From Hanleya hanleyi (taxonomy: Eukaryota; Mollusca; Polyplacophora; Lepidopleurida; Hanleyidae), in contig JAVTVY010025161.1 in NCBI GenBank assembly GCA_036873755.1, forward strand, positions 1-64,000: 64,000 nucleotides of DNA. The letters run 5' to 3'. Under the pieces are notes generated by a model that did not search any database, was not told the origin of the DNA, and saw only the letters and a program-made list of their open reading frames with translations. How positions within the stretch are numbered: position 1 is the stretch's first letter; each line of letters begins with the position of its first letter. Below are positions 1 to 9,931 of the stretch, one piece after another. The translations under genes were made by a program, and so were the position numbers.

Positions 1-479
1 GAGCAAAAGAATGCTTTATGGCTTCCGACATTAATATATCTACGATCAGTTTTCTTGAACACAGATACTATTAATGAACTTAATAAGGTCCTGATGAGGG
101 ATTGTAGTATAGAGAGTCGAGAAATCCCATGTGGATACATGTCTGTACGGTATGTGACCTTTAGCATCAAGTTCTTCCGTAAGACATTTTGAGTTTTCAA
201 TATCCACATACATTCAACGCCAGAGTTCTTGAAAATAGTGGCGCAATACCTTTCCCAAAATGCTTTTACCTCCTGAAGGGCCCTCGTCAATAGGGTTGAG
301 AGAAGCTTGGTGGTGCAGCTTCTAGAATCAGCTATGAATCTAGCTTTGTATGGTGATTTATGCATTTTGGGAGTCCAGTATATTTTTGGTATGTCGCTAT
401 GATTGGTTGGAAGACAAATACCTCTTTCCTTGAGAAACTTTTTGTGATTGTTAAATAAATCTTCCAGAGAAGCTGCCAT
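1..479 (-). pseudogene. Penelope-like element reverse transcriptase fragment, cut by window edge
   Basis: Read on the minus strand from 479, the sequence encodes a typical Penelope-like (PLE) reverse transcriptase stretch. It has the order PKIYWTPKMHKSPYKARFIA, then CTTKLLSTLL, then a GVECMWILK block, then WDFSTLYTTIPH, and near the edge RRYINVGSHKAFF. This block order is characteristic of PLE reverse transcriptases, which usually also carry a GIY-YIG endonuclease; none is visible here. The WILK block and the DFSTLYTTIPH block lie in different frames (shift near position 190), and the last block is back in the first frame, so at least two frameshifts make it non-functional. The 5' side stops at a LINE tail at about 490. 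The C-terminal side leaves the window, so full extent is unknown. Confidence 0.72.
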
Positions 480-490
480 CCTCGAAGAAC

Positions 491-612
491 TGAGAGAGAG
501 CAAGAGAGAGAGAATTAAGATTTAACGTCGCGTTCAGAAATATTTCAGCTATATAGCGACGATCAAACAAAATTCTAAGTTTTCAAGTTAATAACTTAGT
601 AATTGATGCAAA
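491..612 (-). mobile_element. Non-LTR retrotransposon 3' tail, copy A
   Basis: On the plus strand this is a GA-rich run followed by GAATTAAGATTTAACGTCG and then the CAGCTATATAGCGACGATCA block, the same order as in the longer copies at 11.6 kb and 36.3 kb. The element therefore lies on the minus strand and ends in (TC)n. Only the 3' untranslated end is kept, as expected of 5'-truncated insertions. It abuts the Penelope-like fragment. Confidence 0.7.
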
Positions 613-741
613 GGCGAGCTATCGCCAAAATCAAAGATGTGATGCATCGAACTTTAGGAACCGACCGTTGAAATTTATTTGAGAATTAGAATACGGACCA
701 GTGATACGGATTTGGCGATCTGAATATCGTGATGCCTTGAG

Positions 742-810
742 GGCGTCGTTGCAAACTGTTGACCGCTTCTCTCTATCGAGAAACCAGCTTATATTTACAT
801 GTTTGGACTT
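742..810 (-). repeat. R1 dispersed repeat, internal fragment
   Basis: The CTGTTGACCGCTTCTCTCT segment followed by a GAAACC stretch recurs near 4290 and 16840. Its reverse complement recurs near 52230 inside longer R1 copies. The boundaries are uncertain and the fragment has no coding capacity. Confidence 0.45.
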
Positions 811-849
811 TGTTTTGGAATTTGGTGACAATGTCGTTGTACGAAGGTC

Positions 850-1029
850 ATCCAAGTTGCCACATGAACAGGTACAATAAAAGCGTACCTGAGATACAAC
901 ACATATCACGAATCGTTAGATTCTTGGTATCTGCTTTAGAATAGGTTAACCAGAAGACTATTCTGTGAAGTCATGTGACGCAGTCAGTATGTCGGCACCT
1001 CTTCCCACTTCCCTTATATGTGTTGTAAT
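850..1029 (+). repeat. 180-bp repeat R2, nearly identical to 26671-26850
   Basis: By eye about 177 of 180 positions match the copy at 26671-26850, with no length difference. The final part, beginning CTCTTCCCACTTCCCTTAT, also appears near 33200. Such identity among otherwise decayed repeats suggests recent movement or duplication. No terminal repeats or coding frame were recognised. Confidence 0.75.
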
Positions 1030-1192
1030 TTGGACGATGGACTTGGAAATTCTATAATGGCTGACTGCAGAACACTGAATGTCAGATTAGACGTTTATAT
1101 TCTTCGAACGTTTGTAGTATATATAATTGTTGTTTTCTATTTCAACATATGCTGGTTTGCATAGATTAAGGATTAATATTTTATACATAATA

Positions 1193-1450
1193 CAAGCGTC
1201 TAGTCCGTCATTCAATATTCAGTCGTCGTCCATTAAAGAATGTTAGCGTCCATAATCCAAAAACAAACGAGCAAACACACAAAAATCATACATAAACTTT
1301 TCCTGCAAGAGAGATTCGGTCAACAGTTCATCCGTATCGCTGATCAGCATTATTAATCCATATGATTTTCCTTGCAAAGCCGTTATCTGGAGAATGATAT
1401 ATCTCAGTCACAATTTGATGCCGGATGTTCATATTGACACCACAAGGTTC
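1193..1450 (+). repeat. R1 dispersed repeat, long copy
   Basis: It starts ACAAGCGTCTAGTCCGTCAT, continues with a CAGTCGTCGTCCATTAAAGA block, and has an internal TCCTGCAAGAGAG motif. It ends with an ATCTGGAGAATGATATATCTC block that is also found near 52390. The order of blocks matches the cluster at 51.9-52.4 kb. It has no reading frame and is probably a non-autonomous element of unknown class. Confidence 0.65.
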
Positions 1451-1554
1451 TAAAAAGATAGAGAATAATTAGTTTTGCCTAGATGAAATGCTTTCTAGTC
1501 CCTTAGGCCAGAAACAAAATATGAAGAAATGGCTAGAAAAGGCTGAACACGGAT

Positions 1555-1655
1555 ATTCTGAGATACCACGTGGACACCATTTTGAATTTACCCATGATCC
1601 TCTGCTCAAGAGATATGCAAACAGATCCAAAATGACCCTAATAAGATAAATTATT
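1555..1655 (+). mobile_element. Remnant of piggyBac-like MITE next to gene 1 splice acceptor
   Basis: This aligns by eye with about 21250-21350 of the complete element at 20904-21451. Shared blocks are CCACGTGGAC, ATGATCCTCTGCTC, ATGCAAA and AAAATGACCCTAATA. The similarity stops about 15 bases before the acceptor AG of the gene 1 peptide exon, so an old MITE insertion forms the end of that intron. Both termini are lost. Confidence 0.6.
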
Positions 1656-1671
1656 TATTCTTTCTTTGCAG

Positions 1672-2832
1672 GATTCGAACTCCCTTAATGAACAGAAGGC
1701 TGGACTTACAGAATCTAATCATTTGGATCCGAATATTAACAAAGAAGACACTCTAGACCAGAAAAGGGGGTTTGGCAACAAACGTCAGTTTGATCGAATT
1801 TCTCATCACTCCAACATGGGAGCCCTAAGCAAGCGTCAGTTTGATCGAACATCTCATAACTCAGATCTGGGATCGCTTATCAAGCGCCCGTTTGACAGGA
1901 TATCCCATAACTCAGATTTGGGCAACTTGAACAAGCGACCCTTCGATCGGATTTCTCATAGCAGTGACTTGGGCTACTTAAACAAGCGACCATTTGATCG
2001 GATATCTCACAACACTGGTATGGGCAGCTTGTACAAACGACCATTCGATCGGATATCTCACAACACTGGTATGGGCAGCTTGTACAAACGACCATTCGAT
2101 CGAATATCTCACAACACTAATTTGGGTAGCTTGCGCAAACGACCATTTGATCGGATTTCACACAGCACTGGATTAGGCAGCTTAAACAAACGACCATTCG
2201 ATCGGATATCCCACAACTCTAATCTGGGTAGCTTGCGCAAACGACCATTCGATCGGATTTCGCACAGCGCTGGTTTAGGTAGCTTAAACAAACGTCCATT
2301 CGATCGTATTTCTCACAACACTGGTTTGGGAAGCTTAAACAAACGACCATTCGATCGGATATCTCATACCACTGGTTTGGGAAGCTTAAACAAACGACCA
2401 TTCGACCGACTGCCACATAACACTGACGGAAAAGAAACAGAGGAAAGTGAAAGCAGTTTTGATCGCATCTCACACAATAGCAATCTGGGGGTTCTCCTGC
2501 AGAGACCGGGTGGTTCTGAAACTTTAGACGCAGACGATGGCATTGATAATGCTGTTAACTTATCTGGAGCAACTGACACTGGACCCGTCCTCAAGCGTAA
2601 AATACGATCTCTGGATTTGTTTGATTACAATCTCCGTCAGCCATATTTGGATATGAGAGGATACGAGAGTTCCGCCGGGAACTTACAGGGGCGCCATCTT
2701 GGAGTGGCACGAGACCTGGATGGGGTACTTCGCCGTGTTTGGATTCCTGGAACCGGCGAGAATTTGCCTGCTGTCTCAAAGAGGCAGTTTGATTCAATTT
2801 CCTACCAGGGATTCGGTGATTTATCAAAATAA
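1672..2832 (+). CDS. Pedal peptide/orcokinin-type neuropeptide precursor, gene 1, terminal coding exon
   Basis: The exon follows a clear acceptor (TTCTTTCTTTGCAG, ending at 1671) and opens in phase 0 with GAT. The frame runs 386 codons to TAA at 2830-2832. After an acidic leader (to about codon 38) come twelve regular 15-residue peptides, each closed by KR. The first two begin QFDR and the next ten PFDR, for example PFDRISHNTGLGSLN. A thirteenth unit is degenerate (PFDRLPHNTDG) and is followed by an SFDRISHNSNLG unit without clean KR sites. A long spacer then leads to a final KR-QFDSISYQGFGDLSK. Such precursors are cut at dibasic sites in the secretory pathway to release many related peptides that act as neuromodulators. 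Molluscan pedal peptides usually have FDS; FDR here is a variant. No signal peptide is encoded in this exon or found upstream in the window, so the first coding exon is probably outside. The only ATG-like start is upstream of the AG and not credible. Confidence 0.9.
   Translation, partial: DSNSLNEQKAGLTESNHLDPNINKEDTLDQKRGFGNKRQFDRISHHSNMGALSKRQFDRTSHNSDLGSLIKRPFDRISHNSDLGNLNKRPFDRISHSSDLGYLNKRPFDRISHNTGMGSLYKRPFDRISHNTGMGSLYKRPFDRISHNTNLGSLRKRPFDRISHSTGLGSLNKRPFDRISHNSNLGSLRKRPFDRISHSAGLGSLNKRPFDRISHNTGLGSLNKRPFDRISHTTGLGSLNKRPFDRLPHNTDGKETEESESSFDRISHNSNLGVLLQRPGGSETLDADDGIDNAVNLSGATDTGPVLKRKIRSLDLFDYNLRQPYLDMRGYESSAGNLQGRHLGVARDLDGVLRRVWIPGTGENLPAVSKRQFDSISYQGFGDLSK
1786..2397 (+). repeat. 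12 tandem 51-bp units coding the gene 1 peptides
   Basis: There are twelve uninterrupted 51-bp units (17 codons: 15-residue peptide plus KR). Units 5 (1990-2040) and 6 (2041-2091) differ by one silent base, TTT versus TTC. Units 7-8 and 9-10 repeat an alternating pattern of peptides ending LR then LN, consistent with a two-unit duplication. Unit 1 and 2 peptides start with Gln and are the most divergent. This pattern fits unequal crossing-over in the middle of the array. Confidence 0.92.
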
Positions 2833-3276
2833 ACTTGAGTTGAATCTATAAATGTTTGAGTCCCGAAAACAACGTTTCGCGCTGAATTCGTGTATTACTT
2901 TGTGTGTCGGTATAAATGTTTTCATTTCATTCAGGCTTACACCTGAATATCATAATCTACTCTGGTAGTATGCATCCTTTCGCGCTTCATCATTCCTTGT
3001 GACAAGTACCGCTTTTGAAAACATCGGATGCAACAGTTCTCTTAGATATGGCCAGTGCGCATATGACAAGCAGCCTCACAACGGATTATGCTGCTGCGAG
3101 CATTTTATTCATTAAATATATTAGTGTGTAATATTTGACAGCGATGTACATTGCTTTTCTTCACAACTGTACGGACGTAAAGCAAACATTTCCTATGTAC
3201 TGATTTCACTGCTGACAATTGACAAATATTTTCTTGACAACCAAGTTTTTCTTCTCTTTCGTTTAGACTATTTGAA

Positions 3277-3282
3277 AATAAA
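3277..3282 (+). promoter_or_regulatory. Possible polyadenylation signal of gene 1
   Basis: A canonical AATAAA lies about 445 bases after the gene 1 stop codon. Another AATAAA overlaps the stop itself (2829-2834) and would leave almost no 3' untranslated region. No transcript evidence is available, so the choice is a guess. Confidence 0.3.
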
Positions 3283-3349
3283 TATTTTTGCAAACCTCTG
3301 TGCATCGTGAAATGAATCGAAATGTCGAATCCAGTCGATCAAGTAGGTC

Positions 3350-3412
3350 GTTTAGATCAACATCAGCTGGACGACGGCTGATTTATGAATGACGGACTAG
3401 ACGCTTGTAATT
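3350..3412 (-). repeat. R1 dispersed repeat end, inverted relative to 1193
   Basis: It ends with GACGGACTAGACGCTTGTA, the reverse complement of the start of the R1 copy at 1193, and also has the GGACGACGGCTGA block. The internal part of R1 is missing. Together with the 1193 copy it brackets the whole gene 1 exon. Confidence 0.65.
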
Positions 3413-4719
3413 CTGTACGTCTTCCCAGTTGGATTAGATCCGTACACGCAACATATTATTGCTTTAATAGTGAGATAGTGTAAAGAGTATGCTACTTTTA
3501 ACATAGGCGTCAAATTCGACATAAGGTATCCAACCGTCGTCAATAAAAAGTTCGTTTCGTGATCGAAAGATTGTTTTCATAAGACACTCTCAGTAGGAAA
3601 TTATAGAAAACATTCAGTATGGCACTTGGTCGATTCTTTTATATTTGATACATATTCATCGGGAGCTGTGCCGCCAATAACATTTCCGTTCATAGATGCA
3701 TATCATCCATCGTTTTCTTAATACATTGTCAATTTTCTCTGGTATGATGGGAGTGGGACATTACGGTTAGGGTTAGGTTCTTACAAAACGATTTCAACAC
3801 CGTTCGACATTCCGTCATTCTTTTCCGCAATTTGCCTACTACTTGATACACAGGAAAAAGGCAAATTTGGAAAGCCCCTATCAGGATTCTCTTCAGGTAT
3901 TAGCATTTAACTGTCTCAAATGTAGTGAAACCAATTGATTTTCTTGGAGAAATGTGAGTGTCCGTTATATTCAACAGTTTATGTTAGTAATCGTCAAGAA
4001 TACGTACTCTTCAGCTGTCTAGCACAAGGTGATGATTTTGCGTTTGTTCTAGCCTCCTGCACTGAATGGAGCATATATCTGCCACTGTAAGAGAAGGGCG
4101 AAACCCGTCTCCCTGAGAAACTTTAGCGGTAGCTCCAGAAAGAACAAACATTAAGTTTTTTTTGTATATTGGGACCATTTTAAGGCCGTTGTATTGCTAT
4201 GGACAAAGGATCATGGGTAAATTCAGCATGCAGTCCATGGGGGTCCTAACAGGTACGTTTGTGCAAATACGAATGTCAAACACATTGAAAACTGTTGATC
4301 GCTTTTCTCTTGTAGGACACAATACTGTTGTCTTATTATTTTATTTCATATACATTTGCAATTGGTGTTTACTGTCATACGAAATAGGTATTTCCATTAT
4401 TGATTTCCATTTATGGACGACTATTGAATATTGAAGGTCGGATCTGACGCTTGGTATGTTCCATAGCTGTGATGTGCATATGATAACCTGTTGAACTGGT
4501 GCACGGAAACTCACACAAGATCAGCTCCACTGCTCGGGGTACTTGTTTTAGGAAAATATGGAATTGTTAGCTACATGAAACCCTTTCTCAAGAACTCGCA
4601 ATGAAAACGAATTGGGAAATGAGCATTATTTTCCTTTATAGCTGAGCATATTGGTGCCAGTCTGGACTTATTGAATTATATTAGATCCTGGGAAAATGGA
4701 AAATGGCACTCGCAAGGTT
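3413..4719. other. No gene recognised
   Basis: AT-rich sequence with short open frames only. An R1-like fragment (TTGAAAACTGTTGATCGCTT) sits near 4285. Otherwise I see nothing assignable. Confidence 0.5.
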
Positions 4720-5010
4720 TCATCAGAAATTTTTGATTTTCTGTTCTTTTTTGCAAATTTATTGCCGATTTTCTGCTTCAAAGGTCAAAAGCATTTTATT
4801 TCACCTTTAATAATCAACGTCCGACTTCTGAGTACTCTTGTTCCAATATTTCGGAAAACAATAAGCAGAAAAAAAATGCTTCTTGGAGATATGACGTCAC
4901 TAGGACCTCCTCAAAGCGGCCATTTTGAATTTCTTTTTCGTTTTCATAAAATATAATGTGGTAGGTTTCAACCCCCTTGCATACTGGATGACAAAATTAT
5001 TTAGGTCTCC
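4720..5010 (-). mobile_element. Possible remnant of CRE-bearing MITE
   Basis: A perfect TGACGTCA (4892-4899) lies beside GCGGCCATTTTGAATTT. A GTGGTAGGTTTCAACCCCCTT block resembles the reverse complement of the ACTTACCAC region in the 20.9-kb element. The match is weak and no termini were found. Confidence 0.35.
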
Positions 5011-5977
5011 GGTGCAGTACACCATAAATTCTCCAGACCAGATAGAATTATTTTTTTATTCACCTTATTTTGTTCCTAGAGGACAGGATAATGATGACCA
5101 GTTATGAAAATTATATATTATAATTTCTTATATATAAATATATATAGATTCAAATATAAATGTATACCCATGAAATCCGCAGGCATCGTTCGTCATCATC
5201 CCATCGGGGTTTTTTTCACATCGACGTACGCTTTCAGGAACGATAGGTGACTACATCCTACTGGAACTAAGCCATTGCAATGCTAAAACCCACCCATGTG
5301 TATGGTTTTGATATGATACCCCTCCACAAATCCATGTAAATACTGTCCTTGCTGATCGATACATATGTTAAAGAAGGGGAACAACTCAGCGAAAAAATAA
5401 CTCCTTCAAAGTTCGAATTCCATCAGGTGGCTCGTTGCTAAACTCGTAAAATTTCAACGTGTGAAGGCTGGATATAGACCTTTGAGATGCAGTCGAACTG
5501 CTTAGCGACGATACAAGTTTGTCTACATCGAGATATTGTAGAGACCGGTGTCTTGAACACATTATATAGGATTTCGAAGGTAATAAGTTCTCAGCGCTGA
5601 AAAATGTGTAAAATTGAATGGCGTTTTGATACAAATAGCATTCGACATCTTTCGAGCGGAACGCCTTTGCGCCGCTGTGATAAAGACAGTGACCGTAAAT
5701 TCAATAAATCGCAGACCCATTAACTTTGTTGCTCACGAGATATGCTTAAGCGCGAGCTAAATCCCCACAGTGACAGGTATTTGTCGTTATGCTTCCGAGC
5801 CATGTGTTTACCCTTTATTATATCAATATGTCGCAACTATCTATCAAAGAGAACATGCTACTCACATTAGACCGAACAGTTCCAAGAATCGGTATGTATT
5901 CAATATAAAGTAATCGCTGACGTTTTCTTCCACAAGTGTTTGGAGCAAATCGTGAGTTCCCTTGAATTTCAATATAC
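5011..5977. other. No gene recognised
   Basis: This span includes an AT microsatellite-like patch near 5115-5150. An 82-codon open frame on the minus strand (5386-5634) resembles nothing I know and has no convincing splice sites. Confidence 0.5.
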
Positions 5978-6130
5978 AAGCGTCTAGTCCGTCACTTGAT
6001 ATTCAGCCGTTGTCCGCTAAAGAATTTGCCTCTCCATAATCCAAATACCTAATTCATATACAGCATAAGCACCAAATTTGAAGAAAAAAGACAGCCATAG
6101 TATACATAAACATAGACTAGATTAACAATT
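5978..6130 (+). repeat. R1 dispersed repeat
   Basis: It begins ACAAGCGTCTAGTCCGTCA and continues with a CAGCCGTTGTCC block, CCATAATCCAAATACC, ACAGCATAAGCACCAAAT and TATACATAAACATA. The last three blocks recur near 52120-52210 in the same order. The copy is truncated on the right. Confidence 0.65.
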
Positions 6131-9100
6131 GCTTAAATTCGGCGCACGCTCCTCAGGATGTACCTATGCATATTGTAATACTGGTATCATAATGGTGATA
6201 TTGAACATTTTTTTGCTGTCGAACGTTACTCCATAATCGCACTAAATGCAAAGACTGCGTATCGAGTAGGCCTATTAAATCATTTCCGGGTGCAGCTGAC
6301 AAATTTGTAAGTCGGGTGGGAGGATGTCTTGCACACTTCAAGTATAATGAATGTCTTTTGCCCGACACATTATAAACTTTCTCTTTCAATGATCTATCGC
6401 TTCTTCTGTGGTCCTATGGTACAGTAATAGTTTGTCGTTTGTGAATAAATATCGAAAACAACGTTTATTGCAACTGATTTCGCCACATCTGTATTCGAAT
6501 TTTCCGTCACGCAATACTTATATATGGGTAACAGTTTTGCATTCAGATATCTTGTACATCACAGGTTAGAGAAAATGAAGAAAAATAAGATGTGTTTATC
6601 TTCTTTGACCTGCAGTAGTGAGTAATTGGAATATGTGATTTCACTTATGCATGTACACGTGCTGGGCAATTCTAGGCATCAATCGAAAATTTATAAAAAT
6701 GTTGGCCATCGATAAGAATAACGCGTATATGAAAACATACATCCCTGTATAGCCATCAGAAATGATCTAGTGTAGCCCTTCGTATTCAAATTTGTTCCAC
6801 AACATGTCTTACACAGTAATAAAAATTATCCGCACATATTGACAATTTTCAAAGCTAATGAGCAGGTTTACTGAACGAGATATCATTTCTGACTAATCTA
6901 TAATTTGGCGGATCTATACCTTATATTTGTATAAGTGTATGTGGCAATTCAACCTTCGTTCACAACGGACAATTCGGTCCAATAGTTGAAATACCACTTT
7001 TCTTATGACAGTTAGCATCAATTCCAAACATGCAAAAGACATTAAGAAATAAACCAAGATGGTTTCCTGCAAGAGAGAAGCGTGTATCATAGACCATCAG
7101 ATAGGCGTCACGATAATGGATGCAAGTGTCAGGTTCGACATTCAATACCAATCGTCGTCCATACAAATTTGAATAATCGAACTACTTTGTCCTTAAGACA
7201 TCATTAGCAAACTTCCGGTTAACTCGAGATTCTCAAACTATGTATCTGCGAGGGTGGTGTACAATGGGGATCCAAATAGCGAGCATGTCTGTAATCGTTA
7301 GGAGTTGCCATACGGACATTGGAAGCGCCACGTGCCTCCGCCGCCTCACAAGTTTCAGTTCTTTCTCTTATATGTTCCGGTTAGGATTTGGCGAGAAAGA
7401 GAAGCAATCAGCAATTGCCAGAAATCGCCAAAATATCTTAAACTGATACAAAATTTAATATCAGGAGTTTTTTGGATGAAAACGCATAGGTTTAGCAAAA
7501 GTAATTCACTGTAGAATATTTTAGACATTTTGCCAACAGCAGGAAACGAACCCTTGGTAAATCAGCCAAATGTCCTGTACTACAGTACTGTACCGTTCTG
7601 AAAGACGAAATAAACCAATGGTATATTTGCTGAAACCAAAGCTCCCATACGTTTACATTGGTGTGAAATTGGACATATTTACATATGTTAAGTTCCTCGT
7701 CAGTTTTTATTGGACGGGTTAGTCCTACATCTACATTTCGCAAAATGCGTTTCGTATGGCATTGAAATATTCAATGACAAAAAGGCACTATTATCACGCG
7801 ATATCTAGGCATCTGGAGGGCGAGTTTATTTTTTCCGAAGAAAAAGGGAACTCTATCTTATAGCATCGAAAACGTCCGGAATAAGAGACTTTGATTTGCA
7901 GTGATTGACGGCATTGAGAGATCAGACCAATGGGAACGAAGGGAGGGTGCTCTTCATATTAACTTTTCTGATGCTTCCTAGTGGTAAGAGTTTTGTTATT
8001 TTACGATTTCCTGCACATGTTCTTCAAATGTATCATGAACATACTAGTTTATATCTCAATTGATGGATTAACTGTATTGAGTGAGTTAATCATGTTTTCT
8101 TCGTAATGTGTCACACCATAAACTATTGATATTATAGATTCCTAACCCAGTTATCTCCATTAATATCGTACACCTAGTGGATTCTCTGTCCACGCTAACC
8201 GAACGTACATGTAATAACTACCAAAGAACGGCTGTTGCTTGCGTGATATCCGTGAATTAAGAATTTCATAAATAATTTTCTTTTGAAGCCTAAATATTTA
8301 AAGTCACAATTCTGAAATTAGTACACAAAATACTGATAACGTTCCTCTGTGTGTATATCTTTGTATACAAACTGGGGAGATTCGGATCCTTTCTCTCAGA
8401 TAATCCTACAGTTGAAGATTCATTGGGACAACGCCTGATCGGTCATTTGCCAGGTACCCATCTTTCGTAGATAATTTCCTTGACCGTCGAGAATTTCCAC
8501 CTCCATGAATACCCTGTTGAGATAACACATAATGTACTATAATATCTATATGAATAATCGGTTCACTCAACGTTCACTATCTTTTACATTTTCTATAGTT
8601 ATTATGCGAAAGGGTATGGGCACTTCATATAATCAGACATGACACCTCATTCGCGATCCCAATCTTACCGACATATGATGCAAGTAAGTCATCAAGATGG
8701 TATCCGTACAAGCGAGTATTATTTTATCCGAGCGAATTTTCATCTTCTTGTCTAGATCGTAATGTATCGCAGTCGCGCTTTGGTTGCGGGCATTCACTGG
8801 AATATCGTGGAAATCTAAAACATACAGCGTCCACACAGTTCTAATCAAGGGAAAACCGAATTTTGAAACAGTTGCAAAGCATATAAACAGAGACGCTGCA
8901 AGCTACGATCGTATTTCTAAACAGGGAATAAGCTAGCTAAATTTTATATCGTTCTGGCCCCTTTGTGCTAGATAACTAAAACTCGTAACACCCTAAGCGA
9001 TATCCTGTGAGATATGCGATATTCAAGATCAGTGTGTTACCGATAGGTTATTGGGTTTGTGTAGGGTTATCATCAACAGTTCACTTTACTTGATGATAGA

Positions 9101-9931
9101 GTGTGACACATGTATTTCTTTATTCTTTTCTTATATCACAGTATGAAATTGTACAGCCAACACAAATAGATACATTTAACGAAAGGTATTCTTGGCTAAT
9201 AAATATACATTTGATAGAATTGCCTTTACATTATCTCGTCTTCATTAACAATGTGATGAGGTATATATACAAAAATACCGGATCAAGATTATATTTTTTT
9301 AAATAATCAAACGAAATGTATAGCCACATGAAGATACTGATGAGAGGGCAATAAAATCTGAGAAATAGAAAAGAAATGAACAAAATAAATCGAACAATTC
9401 AAGAAGAAATATCCATATAGCATTGGAATTTCAATTCTATCCGTTGTTCCCTAACAACGTAACATGTACATAAAGTATGCCTAGGACCCATCATACTGGC
9501 AAATGATCAATTATAGCTTACTGTCACGTTGATGATATTTACTCCCCCGCCCCACATTGTTCAGTATCCGTAGTATATGTTGGCACTGATGTATTGTCTG
9601 AAATCCACTTTTCTCAATATATTTTTCTCATTTCTCTCTTCTTCCGTGAAGTCTGATAAATGGGTGGTAACATGCCTATGGGTGTGAACATCGTTGCAAA
9701 CTGCTAGTCATTCGCATGATCCGAAGGTACGAAGTATAAATCCATCAAATTACCTTGTCTTGAAAGCATATTGGGGTCAATTTACTCAGACCAACATCAG
9801 GTTCCTGTGAGAGGGGATTCAACGATATAATTTTCTTTATCTTTACGTAGGCTGTGACAGTGTAATTAGTATCGGTGAAACATTAACAGCGTTTGATTAC
9901 TGCTACTTACGCCCGATCATTTTTTATCTGA
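6131..9931. other. Intergenic region between the two convergent neuropeptide genes
   Basis: Mostly AT-rich single-copy-looking DNA. R1 fragments in the same orientation occur near 7000-7175 (CCTGCAAGAGAGAAGCG, then CAATCGTCGTCC) and a weaker one near 8640-8720. No coding frame shows family motifs. Just after the gene 2 stop, a GTAAGT on the minus strand at 9909-9904 could be a donor in its 3' untranslated region, but this is unsupported. Confidence 0.5.

Noticed and set aside
1880..2594. Several antisense and out-of-frame open frames across the gene 1 array
   Set aside because: They arise from the 51-bp periodicity of the real coding strand, which keeps every frame of the repeat either open or closed throughout.
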